Source of the DNA: Megalonaias nervosa
Lineage: Eukaryota; Mollusca; Bivalvia; Unionida; Unionidae
Assembly: GCA_016617855.1 (NCBI GenBank)
Contig: JAECUM010000807.1
Coordinates: forward strand, 62,001 to 126,000
Direction: 5' to 3'
DNA: 64,000 nt
Shown here: in pieces, positions 45,501 through 55,992 of the stretch
Layout of the letters: every line of letters starts with the position of its first letter
How positions within the stretch are numbered: position 1 is the stretch's first letter
Program-made: the position numbers and the translations under genes
The notes under the pieces: model-generated
Told to the model about the DNA's origin: nothing
The model's input: only the letters and a program-made list of their open reading frames with translations
Database searches by the model: none

Positions 45501-45942
45501 ATGTATCCTGTGTACCAAGGAGTCGCTCGACAGCGAGGACATGGTTTAGGAGATCTGCTAAAATCAGCCTTTCGTTCGGTGGCTCCCGTTTTGAAACCAT
45601 TGGTGACACGGGGATTGCACGCCTTGAAAGATGCTGCGTTGACGCAAGGTAAAGAATTTCTCCAAAATGTTATCATTGACAAAACAAAACCCCAAAGAAG
45701 CTTTCTTGAGAGCAGGCAAAAATGTCTTGCTTCAAACAGGCAAAGACATTTTGGGCCGGCGAGAAACTCCTATAAATGCCCTGGGCGATGCCGAGTCAGG
45801 CATTCCTGCTTCCCTGACGCCACAGCAAGGACGAGGCAGAAAAAGACCACGAAAACACCTCTTCAGAGGACTTCACACCCCCAAAGCTAGAAAGACTAAG
45901 AAAAGAAGAACCATCCGAGAGTTAGACGTTTTTGATTATTAA
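45501..45942 (+). pseudogene. Virion core/cement-like protein (frame break)
   Basis: Starting at ATG 45501, MYPVYQGVARQRGHGLGDLL leads into an amphipathic segment AFRSVAPVLKPLV and GLHALKDAALTQGKEFLQNV. A frame change near 45670 moves reading to a second frame, ending with LTPQQGRGRKRPRKHLFRG and KARKTKKRRTIRELDVFDY at 45942. The Gly/Arg-rich head, amphipathic helices and basic tail resemble small inner-virion proteins of Polintons and adenoviruses. It sits between penton and major capsid genes. The exact homology is uncertain. Confidence 0.65.
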
Positions 45943-45955
45943 ATCAGAGAAAGTG

Positions 45956-47265
45956 ATGCACCGAGAGTCTTGTGCTTGTTCCAAGTCGGAACTGGATCTG
46001 TTTGCCATGCCACCCACCGTGATGACGATACAAGAATCCCAATGGGTCGAATTTCATCCCGTCTCCTCTTTGACGGATTCAGCTCCCATCGAGTTTGAAA
46101 TCAAAGGACAACCCGAAGATTACATCGATCTGAATAGCAGTTACTTGTATCTGAAACTCAAAGTGATCAAACGGACAACACCAATCCGGGTGCCGATGTC
46201 AGAGTAGCTCCCGTCAAGAATTTCATGCATTCCTTGTTCAGCTAAGTGTACTTGAATAACAAACTGGTCAGCAGTAGCATGGATACTAACCCTTACCGAG
46301 CGTACCTAGAAAATCTCTTGACGTACGGAAAAGAGGCCAAGAACACTCATCTAGATGCTTGCGTGGTATGGAAACCTGAGATAGCAGGTGAGGACACGTT
46401 TAACGACACAGTCCTGACAGCCGAAGACAATCCTCACAATGTGGGTTTAAACGACCGTCGAAAGAAAATCATGCAAGGTCGTAGTTTAGAACTGATGGAT
46501 CGCTTATATTTGGACATGTGGTTGCAAGACAAGTATTTGCTCAACGGAGTGGATATTCGCCTGAGACTCAATCGCAGCAGTGTCGCTTTCCATTTGGTAG
46601 CTCATGCCAACGAGTACAAAACCATCATCCAAGAAGCCAGACTTTACGTGCGCCGCATAGAAGTGTTACCTAAAGCGGGAAACGACATCAGTCACACATT
46701 GAGCAGAACGACCGGCAAGTATCCGATACGACGCGTAGAAGTGAAAACGTTCACCATTGCTGCTGGACTCAGATCCAAGATCGAATATCATCTGTTCCAA
46801 GGACAGTTACCCAAACGTTTAATCGTTGGCATCGTCAGTAATGCAGCCCTCAACGGAGCCCACGATCAAAATCCTTTCCAGTTTAAGAACTACAGAGTGT
46901 CCAAGATCGAAGTCAGTCGAGATGGCAAGACCTTGTGTACCAGACCCTTCGAACCTAACTTTGCCCAGAAGAATTACTTGAGATCGTACTTGTCCCTGTG
47001 CGAAGCTACCGGACAATTAGGAACCAACACCAGTCACGGTATTTCGTACGAAGATTATATAAGCGGTTACACTTTATGGGTCTTTGATTTCACTCCAGTC
47101 CAAGGCAGCGACGAGGGACATTTCCACCCTATAAAATCTGGTCAACTGCGTGTGGAACTTCAGTTTGCAGAAGCTCTCGTCGAGACGGTGAACGTCATCC
47201 TGTATGCCGAATTCGATAATACCAAAGAAATCAACAGTTTGAGAGAAGTCATTCTAGACTATTAG
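45956..47265 (+). pseudogene. MCP: Major capsid protein (double jelly-roll, hexon-like)
   Basis: The N-terminal segment has QWVEFHPVSSLTDSAPIEFE and EDYIDLNSSYLYLKLKV, conserved in Polinton capsid proteins. A frame change near 46190 and a TAA at about 46243 separate it from the remainder, which is openly readable from 46246 to 47265: VSSSMDTNPYRAYLENLLTY, ADNEYK-like region AHANEYKTIIQEARLYVRRI, SHTLSRTTGKYPIRRVEVK and YTLWVFDFTPVQGSDEGHFH. The total is about 435 codons, usual for the family. It forms the trimeric capsomers of the predicted icosahedral particle. A long, well-preserved C-terminal 340 codons suggests fairly recent decay. Confidence 0.93.
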
Positions 47266-47291
47266 AAACTACGGAAGACTCTTATCCCTCG

Positions 47292-47693
47292 ATGAACGGT
47301 AGAGAATCTTTGGAAATGGAATGGGAGGATCGCGTGAAAACAGAACCCTAAGACCAAGACAAAGAGGACGCAGTGGTCACGTCCAGATGGCCAGAACAAG
47401 AACAACATTTAGCGTCTTGTTTTGTCAAACACCTGGCGGATGAAATTACGGAATTGAGTAAGAAAGATTGTTATGGATGTCAAAACGATCATCCCAGTCA
47501 AATTCAACACGATAAATGTCTGGGAATGAGTCAAGAAGAAAAATTGGACGAGTATCTGGACGACGCTTGGAGTCTCATCTCAGAAGAAGCAGTGTTGCAT
47601 GAGTGGTATAAAGGCTTGCGCGATCATTCCTGCCCTCCATTGACTACTCTAGAGATCTATCGCATCGAATCTCTCTTAGCCCAGAGTGCGTAG
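47292..47693 (+). pseudogene. Putative zinc-binding protein with CxxC...HxxxxC motif (one TAA)
   Basis: ATG 47292 opens MNGRESLEMEWEDRVKTEP, a TAA follows at 47349-47351 and the frame then stays open to TAG 47693. The core motif CYGCQNDHPSQIQHDKC (C-x2-C-x9-H-x2-C spacing) recurs in Polinton-type elements in my recollection and suggests a metal site. The C-terminal half is acidic and helical (EEKLDEYLDDAWSLISEEAV). The function is unknown. It lies between the capsid and protease genes. Confidence 0.6.
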
Positions 47694-47803
47694 ACGAAGC
47701 GAAGAAACGGCTACTTGACAGAGCTTTTCAAACAAAAAGTCAGAATTGAATTGATGACCTATCGTTACCTGCGAAAAAAACGAAAAAACAACAAAACTAA
47801 AAA

Positions 47804-48355
47804 ATGGATACCTGGGAACTTTATTACCTTTTTAACAACAGTTCGTACACTGCCTTTTGGAATGCTGTCGTGTTCGCTAAAGATGAACTGCCTCATCGCA
47901 AACCTCAAGACCATCAAGCTTATGTCATCAACACGGACGACAGTCATCTCCCAGGAACTTACTGGGTCGCTGTCTACTTCCCTCAAGAGGATTGTGTGGA
48001 ATATGTTGATTCGTATGGATTACCCCCTTTGGAAGACGACATCATTGACTTTATGAGAAGAAATGCCCAGACGACACGATGCAATAATGTGAAATTACAA
48101 GGCACAGATTCCATGGTGTGTGGACAATATTGTGTGTATTTTCTTCGTCAATGCAGTCTTGGATATTCTTTAGAACATTTAGTGACTTATTTTGATAGTA
48201 ACTCTTCTAGAAACTATGAGAAAGTAGACAGATGGTTTTGTGACCATTATGGCTATCTTTTGTCTAGGAAACGTAGTGTACATCAATGGCCTCATGACTT
48301 CCATCAGTGGAAATCTCACATGATTTCACAACGTTGTCAACCTTGTCAAAACTAG
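47804..48355 (+). CDS. PRO: Adenain/Ulp1-like cysteine protease, catalytic His replaced
   Basis: This 183-codon frame is fully open from ATG 47804 to TAG 48355. It has the C48/C5-type layout: WELYYLFNN at the start, GTYWVAVYF, EYVDSYGLPP with the acidic residue, and QGTDSMVCGQYCVYF with the oxyanion Gln and the nucleophile Cys. In this family a catalytic His normally precedes WVA; here Tyr (TAC) stands there, so a CAC-to-TAC change would have inactivated it. The enzyme matures capsid and core proteins. Unlike most genes of the element it has no frame lesion. Confidence 0.9.
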   Translation: MDTWELYYLFNNSSYTAFWNAVVFAKDELPHRKPQDHQAYVINTDDSHLPGTYWVAVYFPQEDCVEYVDSYGLPPLEDDIIDFMRRNAQTTRCNNVKLQGTDSMVCGQYCVYFLRQCSLGYSLEHLVTYFDSNSSRNYEKVDRWFCDHYGYLLSRKRSVHQWPHDFHQWKSHMISQRCQPCQN

Positions 48356-48577
48356 TTTGTTTGATGTTATTGTTAATTGTTAATGGTTCATTGTTTATTA
48401 CATAAAAATGTTGTGTTTTGAAAAAATTAATCTGTCGTTTGTTTTCAAAAGAGACTGTGAATATATGCTCCTGGACTTCTCTCTATCCCTCACCATGACA
48501 TTCGCTATCATAAGGTTCCGACTCAACAAAAAGAAACCCTAGTAGGGATGTTTTCTATCGCGTCCGCGTTTGAACCA

Positions 48578-48583
48578 TATAAA
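48578..48583 (+). promoter_or_regulatory. TATA box of the polyglutamine gene
   Basis: CCATATAAAGCACGG stands 58 bp before ATG 48636, the usual spacing in this element. Confidence 0.6.
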
Positions 48584-48635
48584 GCACGGCAGTCTCCAGT
48601 CTGGCCATCCATCGTTGATTCGTCTACCTACGAAC

Positions 48636-48992
48636 ATGCCTTCCAGACTTGCCAAGCTGAACGAAGCTTAAGTCAATTTACATCGTGTCAGGCTAAACCT
48701 TATACCAAAGCCTGAAGAGATAGAGAATGTCAGGATGTTAGCAATAGCCCAAGACCTGTTAGAAGAGGTCTTCAGAGAAGAAATCAAGAAAGAAGAAGAA
48801 GAATGGACAGAGAAGTACAGACTTCAGAAGCAGAGACAACAGCAACAGCAGCAGCAGCAACAGCAGCAGCAGCAAGAACCAGACAGAGGTTTTGTTGACT
48901 GTCGTGTGGAGTTCTCCTTCTCTTTCCGCAGAAGCAGGCCTTATCCTGTAGGAAAGCCTGCCGCCAGACGAGGACGCAATCTTGGACAGTAA
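48636..48992 (+). pseudogene. Polyglutamine protein (one in-frame TAA)
   Basis: ATG 48636 opens MPSRLAKLNEA, then TAA at 48669-48671, then the same frame runs to TAA 48992. The product has an acidic helical part (LLEEVFREEIKKEEEEW), about 13 consecutive Gln from a CAG/CAA repeat at 48837-48876, and an Arg-rich end. Alternatively the gene could start at ATG 48735 and be intact (85 residues). Gln runs of this type expand easily. It is the last gene before the right TIR. The family is not recognised. Confidence 0.55.
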
Positions 48993-49126
48993 AAAAGATT
49001 GCCATCACTCCCCGTCAACAAAAACAGCCTTCTCAGGGCTAACCAGATCTCTAGAAAAGAAACACTATTCAAGTTGCCAATTCGTGTAAATGTAGAGTAG
49101 TGTGACTATAAACACTCACTCCTTTA

Positions 49127-49129
49127 CTG

Positions 49130-49195
<66 letters not shown>
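49127..49195. repeat. (TG)n microsatellite
   Basis: An uninterrupted TG run of about 65 bp directly precedes the 44-bp satellite and appears to grade into it. Confidence 0.95.
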
Positions 49196-49199
<4 letters not shown>

Positions 49200-49720
49200 G
49201 TTCGCGTACGTTTGTGTGAATAGTAGATATGGGTGTGTTTTTCTTCTTTTCCCGTTTGTGTGAATAGTATAGTGTGTGTTATATGCATTTGCGTTCATTT
49301 GTGTGGATAGTATGTATCGTGTGTTTTATGCGTTCGCGTACGTTTGTGTGGATAGTATATGTGGTGTATTTTTTAATTCTCTTCCCGTTTATGTGGATAG
49401 TATAGTGTGTGTTATATGCGTTCGCGTACGTTTGTGTGGATAGTATGTATGGTGTGTTGTATGCGTTCCCGTACGTTTGTGTGGATAGTAAGTATGTTGT
49501 GTTTTATGCGTTCGCATCCGTTTGCGTGGATAGTATATGTGGTGTGTTTTATGCGTTCCCGTACGTTTGTGTGGATAGTAAGTATGGTGAGTTTTTATGC
49601 GTTCCCGTACGTTTGTGAAGATAGTAAGTATAGTGTGTTTTTATGCGTTCCCGTACGTTTGTGTGGATAGTAGGTATGGTGTGTTTTATGCGTTCGCATT
49701 CGTTTGTGTGGATAGTAAGT
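49196..49720 (+). repeat. Internal satellite, about 44-bp unit, direct orientation
   Basis: About 11 units of the type ATGCGTTCGCGTACGTTTGT followed by GTGGATAGTA(T/A)GTATGGTGTG. It lies just inside the right TIR but in opposite orientation to the TIR satellite, making a large inverted arrangement around 49720. Confidence 0.92.
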
Positions 49721-49721
49721 T

Positions 49722-50631
49722 CAGGACCAATCCACTGCCTCGAAAAGATTTATTATTTCTCGCATAAAAAAAAATTTTAGTTGTTGTATAATTTATGTTT
49801 AACTCCCAGAAACAATATTCTCTTACCTAAAAATTTGTTTTAGTCGGTTGTATGATTTGGGTAGGATAGATTGATATTCATCAATCTATGGAAACGAACA
49901 CGAATGCATAAAACATACTATACTATCCACAGACACGGACGCGAATGCATAAAATATTGTATAGAAATGAAACAGGTGACACGAGCGCGAATGCATAAAA
50001 CATACTATACTATCCACTGACACGAACGCGAATACATAAAACTTTGTATATAAATGAAACAGGTGACACGAGCGCGAATGCACAAAACATACTATACTAT
50101 CCACTGACACGGACGCGAATACATAAAACTTTGTATAGAAATGAAACAGGTGACACGAACGCGAATGCATAAAACATACTATATTATTCACTGACATGAA
50201 CGCGAATGCATAAAACATACTATACTATCCACAGACACGGACGCGAATGCATTAAACATACTATACTATCCACAGACACGGATGCGAATGCATAAAACAT
50301 TGTATAGAAATGAAACAGGTCACACGAACGCTAATGTATAAAACATAATATACTATCCACTGACACGAACGCGAATGCATAAAACTTTGTATAGAAATTA
50401 AACAGGTGGCATGACGTCACGGTACTTGCTACATTGTTGTAAGTGACCAGTACCGTGAAGTAATCCCACCTGTTCCATTCCTATTGTCGCTATACAAAAT
50501 TCCCATTGTCCCTATATCGTCCCAGGGTGTGCCATTTGTCCCTATAAGTCTTGTCCCCATATCGTCCCGGGGGGGTGGGGGTGTCCGTAATGTATTTTCC
50601 CATTGTCCCTATATCGTCAACATTAACTACT
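49722..50631 (-). repeat. Right terminal inverted repeat of Polinton 1
   Basis: About 910 bp, the reverse complement of 33767-34375. It has an inner unique block (AGGTAAGAGAATA on the minus strand), about 12 satellite units (49893-50400), a hairpin (50401-50474) and a minisatellite ending ATATCGTCAACATTAACTACT. It is longer than the left copy because of extra satellite units. Confidence 0.93.
50401..50474. repeat. TGACGTCA hairpin of the right TIR
   Basis: AACAGGTGGCATGACGTCAC faces GTGAAGTAATCCCACCTGTT around CTTGCTACATTGTTGTAAG. One arm has the perfect octamer (50412-50419); the other is mutated to TGAAGTAA. Confidence 0.88.
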
Positions 50632-50637
50632 CACGTT
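50632..50637. other. Target-site duplication, right (CACGTT)
   Basis: CACGTT directly follows the element end CTACT and matches the left flank CACGTA at five of six bases. Confidence 0.8.
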
Positions 50638-50841
50638 CAATCGTTTGCTTCTTTGAAAGTTTCGTTTCAGACTCAGTAATTCGGCCACATCATTAACTTT
50701 ATCATCTATACTTTCAAATGGATAAAATAGCTGCTTTAGTTCATTCACAAACAAATTTAATCAACCAAAACCTAAAGCGTCTACTACAAGAGTGTACATG
50801 ATTTGTTTACAAAGCAGTTCTTAATACACTATACTACCTTT

Positions 50842-51201
50842 AGGACACACGGTACTAATGGTATGGAAAAATGGGAACCAGCCTGGAAATGGGTGAGCAT
50901 TAAATAGAGTATATATGGGTTTGGCTGGCCAGGATTGGTTAATAATGTAAGTTGTATTTTAGGAAAAAGAATCTTTTGAGAGCTTAACCTAGTTGCAAGT
51001 GAAAAAAATAGAGACATTGTTTTATTGATGGAATTGCAGTCCTTTAACAGTCTTGAGTTTGGAACACTCATTACTAAAATTAGCATCTGACTGTTTGGTG
51101 CGGTTGATCATGGGCGCTCAGAAATTTTAAGTTACTGAATTTTTAATATCATGGTGTTTGCATAGGTTTACTATGGGAACTGAAATAGTACCGTGAGTCC
51201 T
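50842..51201. mobile_element. MITE with 14-bp inverted ends, copy 1
   Basis: It starts AGGACACACGGTAC and ends GTACCGTGAGTCCT, an inverted pair with one mismatch. The interior is nearly identical to 52105-52577, but this copy lacks about 118 bp near its right third. A shared minus-strand reading (LLTNPGQPN, FQAGSHFSIPLVPCV) has no recognised family. No convincing target duplication is seen. Confidence 0.75.
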
Positions 51202-52104
51202 ATAGACAGCTACAGCAATACAGTGACTCCACATATGCAGGTGCAATTAACATTGCTCTATTTGCAGTTATATGGTTCTATATGTGGATAACAAGCAAAA
51301 GTAATACCTTTTGTAAACCACAGAGTGACTTTCAGTGGGATATTAAACACATATTCAGATGTATCAACTGTTGCCAAGAAGGGGGGAGTGGGAACAGGGT
51401 GTAGATTTGGCTACGTTAGGTAGAGTGTTTTGCACTTTGGTTCATATCTAAGCAATACATATATAAAATTTTTACAATTTACCATCTTTAGAGTAATTAT
51501 AGTAAGCAATATGATATTTCCTAGTTGTGTTTTGAAACATAATGCATCAGATATGATCACTTAGGTCTCTACCACCATGCTTAATGGGGATGACCTCTCA
51601 TGACTTTGCATCCCACTAATTTCTTTCAGTGAATGTTTTGAAACTTCATATTTTGCATTTTAATGGACTTATGTCTACCTTACTTTAGTTTTAAATTATA
51701 TGTCTTCTGGGAGGAATTTTAGGTAATTTTTGTCATTTAAATCTCTTTTTCTGTAATAATACATGTACATATAGATGGTCACCTTGACCTTTAACCCTTA
51801 ATTACATAATATGACAAGGCTGGTAATATATTTCAGTATTAAACTGAAGAGAGATAAATGGTGATATTAAAAACGATGACTCTTATTAGACAGCTTTATT
51901 TTAATATTTTTTCTGATTTTCTTAAATAAAGCTTAAATATTTAAATGTTGCCTGAAATGCACCATTGCTCTTCAGGTGAAAATGAACTTGCAATATAATT
52001 TAATATTCACTAATGTAATCTTTGACAAGCAGAACTATGCACATTGCTTACTTATGTATTGAACTACTGTTCCTAGGGCTGTCAAGAAAATCAAGGGTGG
52101 ATAT
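51202..52104. other. Gene-free stretch between the two MITE copies
   Basis: The sequence is AT-rich and unique-looking. I see no supported coding sequence on either strand. Confidence 0.35.
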
Positions 52105-52577
52105 AGGACACACGGTACTAATGGTATGGAAAAATGGGAACCAGCCTGGAAGTGGGTGAACATTAAATAGAGTATATATAGGTTTGGCTGGCCAGGATTG
52201 GTTAATAATGTAAGTTGTGTTTTAGGAAAAAGAATCTTTTGAGAGCTTATCCTAGTTGAAAGTGAAAAAAATAGAGACATTGTTTTATTGATGGAATTGC
52301 AGTCCTTTAACAGTCTTGAGTTTGGAACACTCATTACTAAAATTAGCATCTGACTGTTTGGTGCGGAATTGAAAGCACATGTTTCAAACACATGCAGGTC
52401 CAGAAAATGCCATGGTTCATATTCTTTCCTCTACACAGAAGCTGACATCCAAGTTTCATCTATACTGATAAATATAGGTTTGATCATGGGCACTCAGAAA
52501 TTTTAAGTTATTGAATTTTTAATATCATGGTGTTTGCATAGGTTTACTACGGGAACTGAATTAGTACCGTGAGTCCT
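52105..52577. mobile_element. MITE with 14-bp inverted ends, copy 2 (longer)
   Basis: The ends AGGACACACGGTAC and GTACCGTGAGTCCT are the same as in copy 1. This copy contains the additional segment 52367-52484. The two copies are in direct orientation 1.26 kb apart. Confidence 0.75.
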
Positions 52578-52685
52578 TTAGGAACACGTCGTACGCGTGC
52601 GTGAGATATGAAGGTGTGCAAAATCGTAACATGCTGCATAATTCTGACAATGTAAAGTTAACAAAGACAAAAATTAGCATATAAT

Positions 52686-52745
52686 AATGAACTATACTGG
52701 TCTACAGACACTGTATACAAGTACTGAATTATACTGGTCAACATT
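52686..52745. repeat. Short copy of the 43-bp minisatellite
   Basis: AACTATACTGGTCTACAGAC and a second half-unit match the array at 30610-30840. Confidence 0.75.
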
Positions 52746-53069
52746 TTTAGGATTTCAAAATGACCGTCATCGCTTAACAGGCTTGAGGCAGCTACATCAG
52801 ATTTTTGTGCCGTTTTCATCATATATGTGTTTGTAGTCAGTATTCGTCTACATTAGTGATTTCATCACGCACTGGCTGTTCTGTTGGACTGTGTTTCTTC
52901 ATTTACTTGTTTCGTAAAAAAAAAAAGAACTATTAGACTTTTTTCTCAGTCGTCTTGCCCCACTACTTTAACTGCCTTTTGTTTTGAACATGATGTCATC
53001 ACGTTATACTCGCTAGTCGACCCGTTTATGCTACGATGGATATGAGGCGCCGTAGCGGACAATAGCTGT

Positions 53070-53770
53070 TCCAATGAGAACGTTGCAGTTGAAATTTTGA
53101 TGTCATATGTCGAGAATTCCAATTTCACGTGTTGAATCAAATTGCGTGTCTTTAAAGTTTCGTCGTCTAGGTCGAGATTTTAGATCTTATATCTTGAATT
53201 GTGCAGCGATGGTTGAAATTTCAATGTCCTATGTCCAGAATTCCAAGTTCACATGTCGAATTTAACTGTTTGTGTTGAAAGTTCCATTTGATACATCGAG
53301 TATTTAGATTTCAACTGTTGAATTACACAGCGTTGGTTGAAACTTGGATATCAAATGCTGATTTTTTAAAAAAGATTTATCTAAGCTGGTCCAATGAGAA
53401 CGTTGCTGTTGAAATTTCAAAGACGTATGTCAAGAAATCAAATTTCACATTTGAATCCAACTGTTTTTCCTTAAAATTCCGTTGTCTAGGTCGAGATTTT
53501 AGATTTTATCTGTTGAACTGTACAGCGGTGGTTGGAAGTTTTATTTCATATATCGAGTATTTAGATTTCATCTGATGAATTACACAGCGTCGATTGAAAC
53601 TTCGATGTCCAATGTCGAGTTTTTCGATTTTAGCTGTGGAAGTGTACAGCGGTGATTGAAATTTTAACGCTGCACATCTTGAATCACATTCATTGTGCTG
53701 AAAGTTCCATTTAGTTTGTCGAGTTTTTAGATTGTATCTGCTGAATTGCACAGCGGTGATTGGACGCTTT
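53070..53770. repeat. Satellite array, cluster 2 (same family as 20545-21180)
   Basis: GTCGAGAATTCCAATTTCAC, GTTGAAAGTTCCATTTGAT and ACAGCG(T/A)(T/C)GGTTGAAA recur in the same order as in cluster 1. The phrase CCAATGAGAACGTTGC(A/T)GTTG appears twice (53070, 53390), marking a higher-order unit of about 320 bp. Confidence 0.8.
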
Positions 53771-53805
53771 AGTTTGCTTTGTCAGATTTGCTATTTATAT
53801 ATAGT

Positions 53806-53905
53806 GAAATACTTGTTGGTCTTAATAGTTACATTAGTGAAATACTTGTTGGTCTTAATAGTTACATTAGTGAAATACTGGTTGGTCTTAATAGTTGCAT
53901 TACAC
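53806..53905. repeat. 33-bp tandem repeat, three copies
   Basis: TAGTGAAATACTTGTTGGTC followed by TTAATAGTTACAT is repeated three times; the third copy has two substitutions. Confidence 0.92.
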
Positions 53906-54239
53906 GATGAGAATGTTTACCGTAACAATTCAAAATAATATAGAGTGTTAAGATGTATCATTTGTGTATTCAAATATGAGTGTAAGAGTGCAAATTTCTG
54001 TCGATCTATAAAGAGCACATTAATTTGGGCAGGTGAACGATTAATTAGATTTATGGGGACCGGTGCGTGTTAAATCGCCATACTTCAAGGATTTTTAATG
54101 GCTGTGTCGTGAGAGGTAGTGATTCTTAATTAAGCATTCGTTTATTTAACAGTCAGACAGACTGGAAGGATAGGGTTAACTTTCGATCTTGTATCCAGAA
54201 TTAGTTATTTGGGAATTTAGAGGTCACGCAGACTACAAT

Positions 54240-55770
54240 TTTGGCGCCTAGTTAGAAAAGGCGGGAGATATATTTAATCCGGATTGGTTACGCTAAATAA
54301 GGGGCGTGGTTCCCACACGAGATTTCTTGGTTTGAATATGTCCCATCGCAAAATTTTAGTCAGTCTGCGTTTTCTGCAAGAGAAAACAAAGGTAGGAGAC
54401 TCCGAGTTTGAATTTAGAAGAAATTCACTCGTAAAATAATTATCCAAGGGACCGGATGTCTGGAAAGTCGACGGACACAATTCTGGCGGTAGAAGCGAGC
54501 AAAGCTTGAAAGCACAAGGTATTTGTGCCAATCTTATATAATCCGTTGATACCAATATAACGATTTGCTTGATTTATTTGCTTGTATTTGCAAGAATTTA
54601 TTTGTTTAAATTCGTAGATCAATTTTCTTGGTATGAGTACAACTGTGTTGAGTTCATTTATCTGAATCCTTACGATGATCTTCTTTATATAAGTTTGACG
54701 AATTGTTTGAATGTGTTGTTTTGATTGTTATAGGAAAATAGGTATTCTAAGAATTTCATGCCTTACCTTAGTTGATGTGAGTTACGAGAATCCGTGTGAA
54801 TTCATCGACCTTAGATGATTTCACATATAATAAAGACTTGAGTGTGTATTGACTGAAATTAACGTTGTTAAACCATGAAGTGAGATTTCATAAATGCCAA
54901 AGACGTAAATGTGTGTATTCGCTAGAAATAACATAGTTAAGCCATTCATTCATTTGTGTAACTGAGACGAGAACGGAACTGTTATGTCTCGGGTGATGGT
55001 AATGTGAGTCAGGTTGAAATAGCCGTTAGGAAGTACATTAATTATTAAACTAGGTTTGTTTATGGTCTGCCATGTTTAGCTTGACCAGACAGCCTTTGGT
55101 ATCTGTTTGAATTCCGATAGGACGATATTTGACATAGCTAGAGGGGATTAATGATCTATTCCCAGTAGGATATCTGACAGGAAATTTAGGTTGCTTTTCT
55201 GTTTATTTTGGAAGGTGAAATAGCTCCACTGGACGTATTCACGTACCTACTTATCCAGGTAACTACGTATCACGTACTTACGTATCCACCTACCCACACA
55301 AAGTTCGAGGGCCGAAAGAGGCGAGACAATAGAGAGTTTGGAGAAGGGAAAAGTGGAAAGGACCAAGAAGAACAGCCACAGTGAAGTTGGAATGAACCGG
55401 AAATAAGCAGGTTATGAAGTTGTACAAGGCAATGACTTCGATTGTTCACTCGATTCTATGATGAACAAATTCTATCATTTAAAACAGATCGGCTATTTAT
55501 ATAAGTATATTTGTGTTTGAAATTCTGTGAATGATTTATTTGAAAAAGAAGTGTATCTTCCTAATGTAATGCATAATCACGGTTGTTTATGTAATTGATT
55601 AAATTGTTATTTTTCATGTACGGGGGCTCGCGTCATTCTGTTTTATATATCTGCTCAGATCTCTATCTATTCCACCTATAAGTTTCACACTTTATATTAA
55701 TATTTACTCGATCCGGGCAATAACATCGAAGGCAATCACCCTCTAGATAACGATAACCCAATAAAGCGGA
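54240..55770 (+). repeat. Dispersed repeat, about 1.5 kb, copy 2 (LTR-like)
   Basis: This follows the same block order as 24150-25720 in the same orientation. Near its right end, GGGGGCTCGCGTCATTC is followed by CTGCTCAGATCTCTATCT, GATCCGGGCAATAACATCGA and TAGATAACGATAACCC. The first motif resembles a tRNA-Pro primer site. No coding region follows. Confidence 0.6.
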
Positions 55771-55921
55771 CACCTTGTAAGAGGGTACAATCCGTCAATC
55801 AATTACAACCAACCCCCAATCCCCCAACCCAAAAATTTAGGCCCCATTACATTGTATGCATTTACAGTTTGAAACTTATCATTCTTTGTTCGAGAATTAC
55901 TAGGAACTTCTTCGCTAGAGG

Positions 55922-55922
<1 letters not shown>

Positions 55923-55953
<31 letters not shown>
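55923..55953. repeat. (CT)n microsatellite
   Basis: A pure run of about 15 CT units lies shortly before the Polinton-terminus-like block. Confidence 0.95.
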
Positions 55954-55955
<2 letters not shown>

Positions 55956-55992
55956 AGAACCGCGTTGCTTTTAGACATAGAAGATTAGCAGT

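Larger units (their letters stand above)
33767..50631 (+). mobile_element. Polinton (Maverick) element 1, complete but decayed
   Basis: The 16,865-bp element starts AGTAGTTAATGTTGACGATA and ends with the reverse complement of that sequence, ...AACTACT. It is flanked by CACGTA and CACGTT. It holds all hallmark Polinton genes: protein-primed DNA polymerase B, retroviral-type integrase with chromodomain, packaging ATPase, adenain-like protease, major capsid protein and penton-like minor capsid protein. Extra genes include a BIR domain and zinc knuckles. Most of the large genes are broken. Base composition inside (about 40300-48400) is clearly less AT-rich than the host flanks. Confidence 0.95.

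Noticed and set aside
49196..50400. Regular repeats of about 42 bp that could suggest a CRISPR array
   Set aside because: The units are contiguous without unique spacers, the setting is eukaryotic, and they are part of the Polinton ends.
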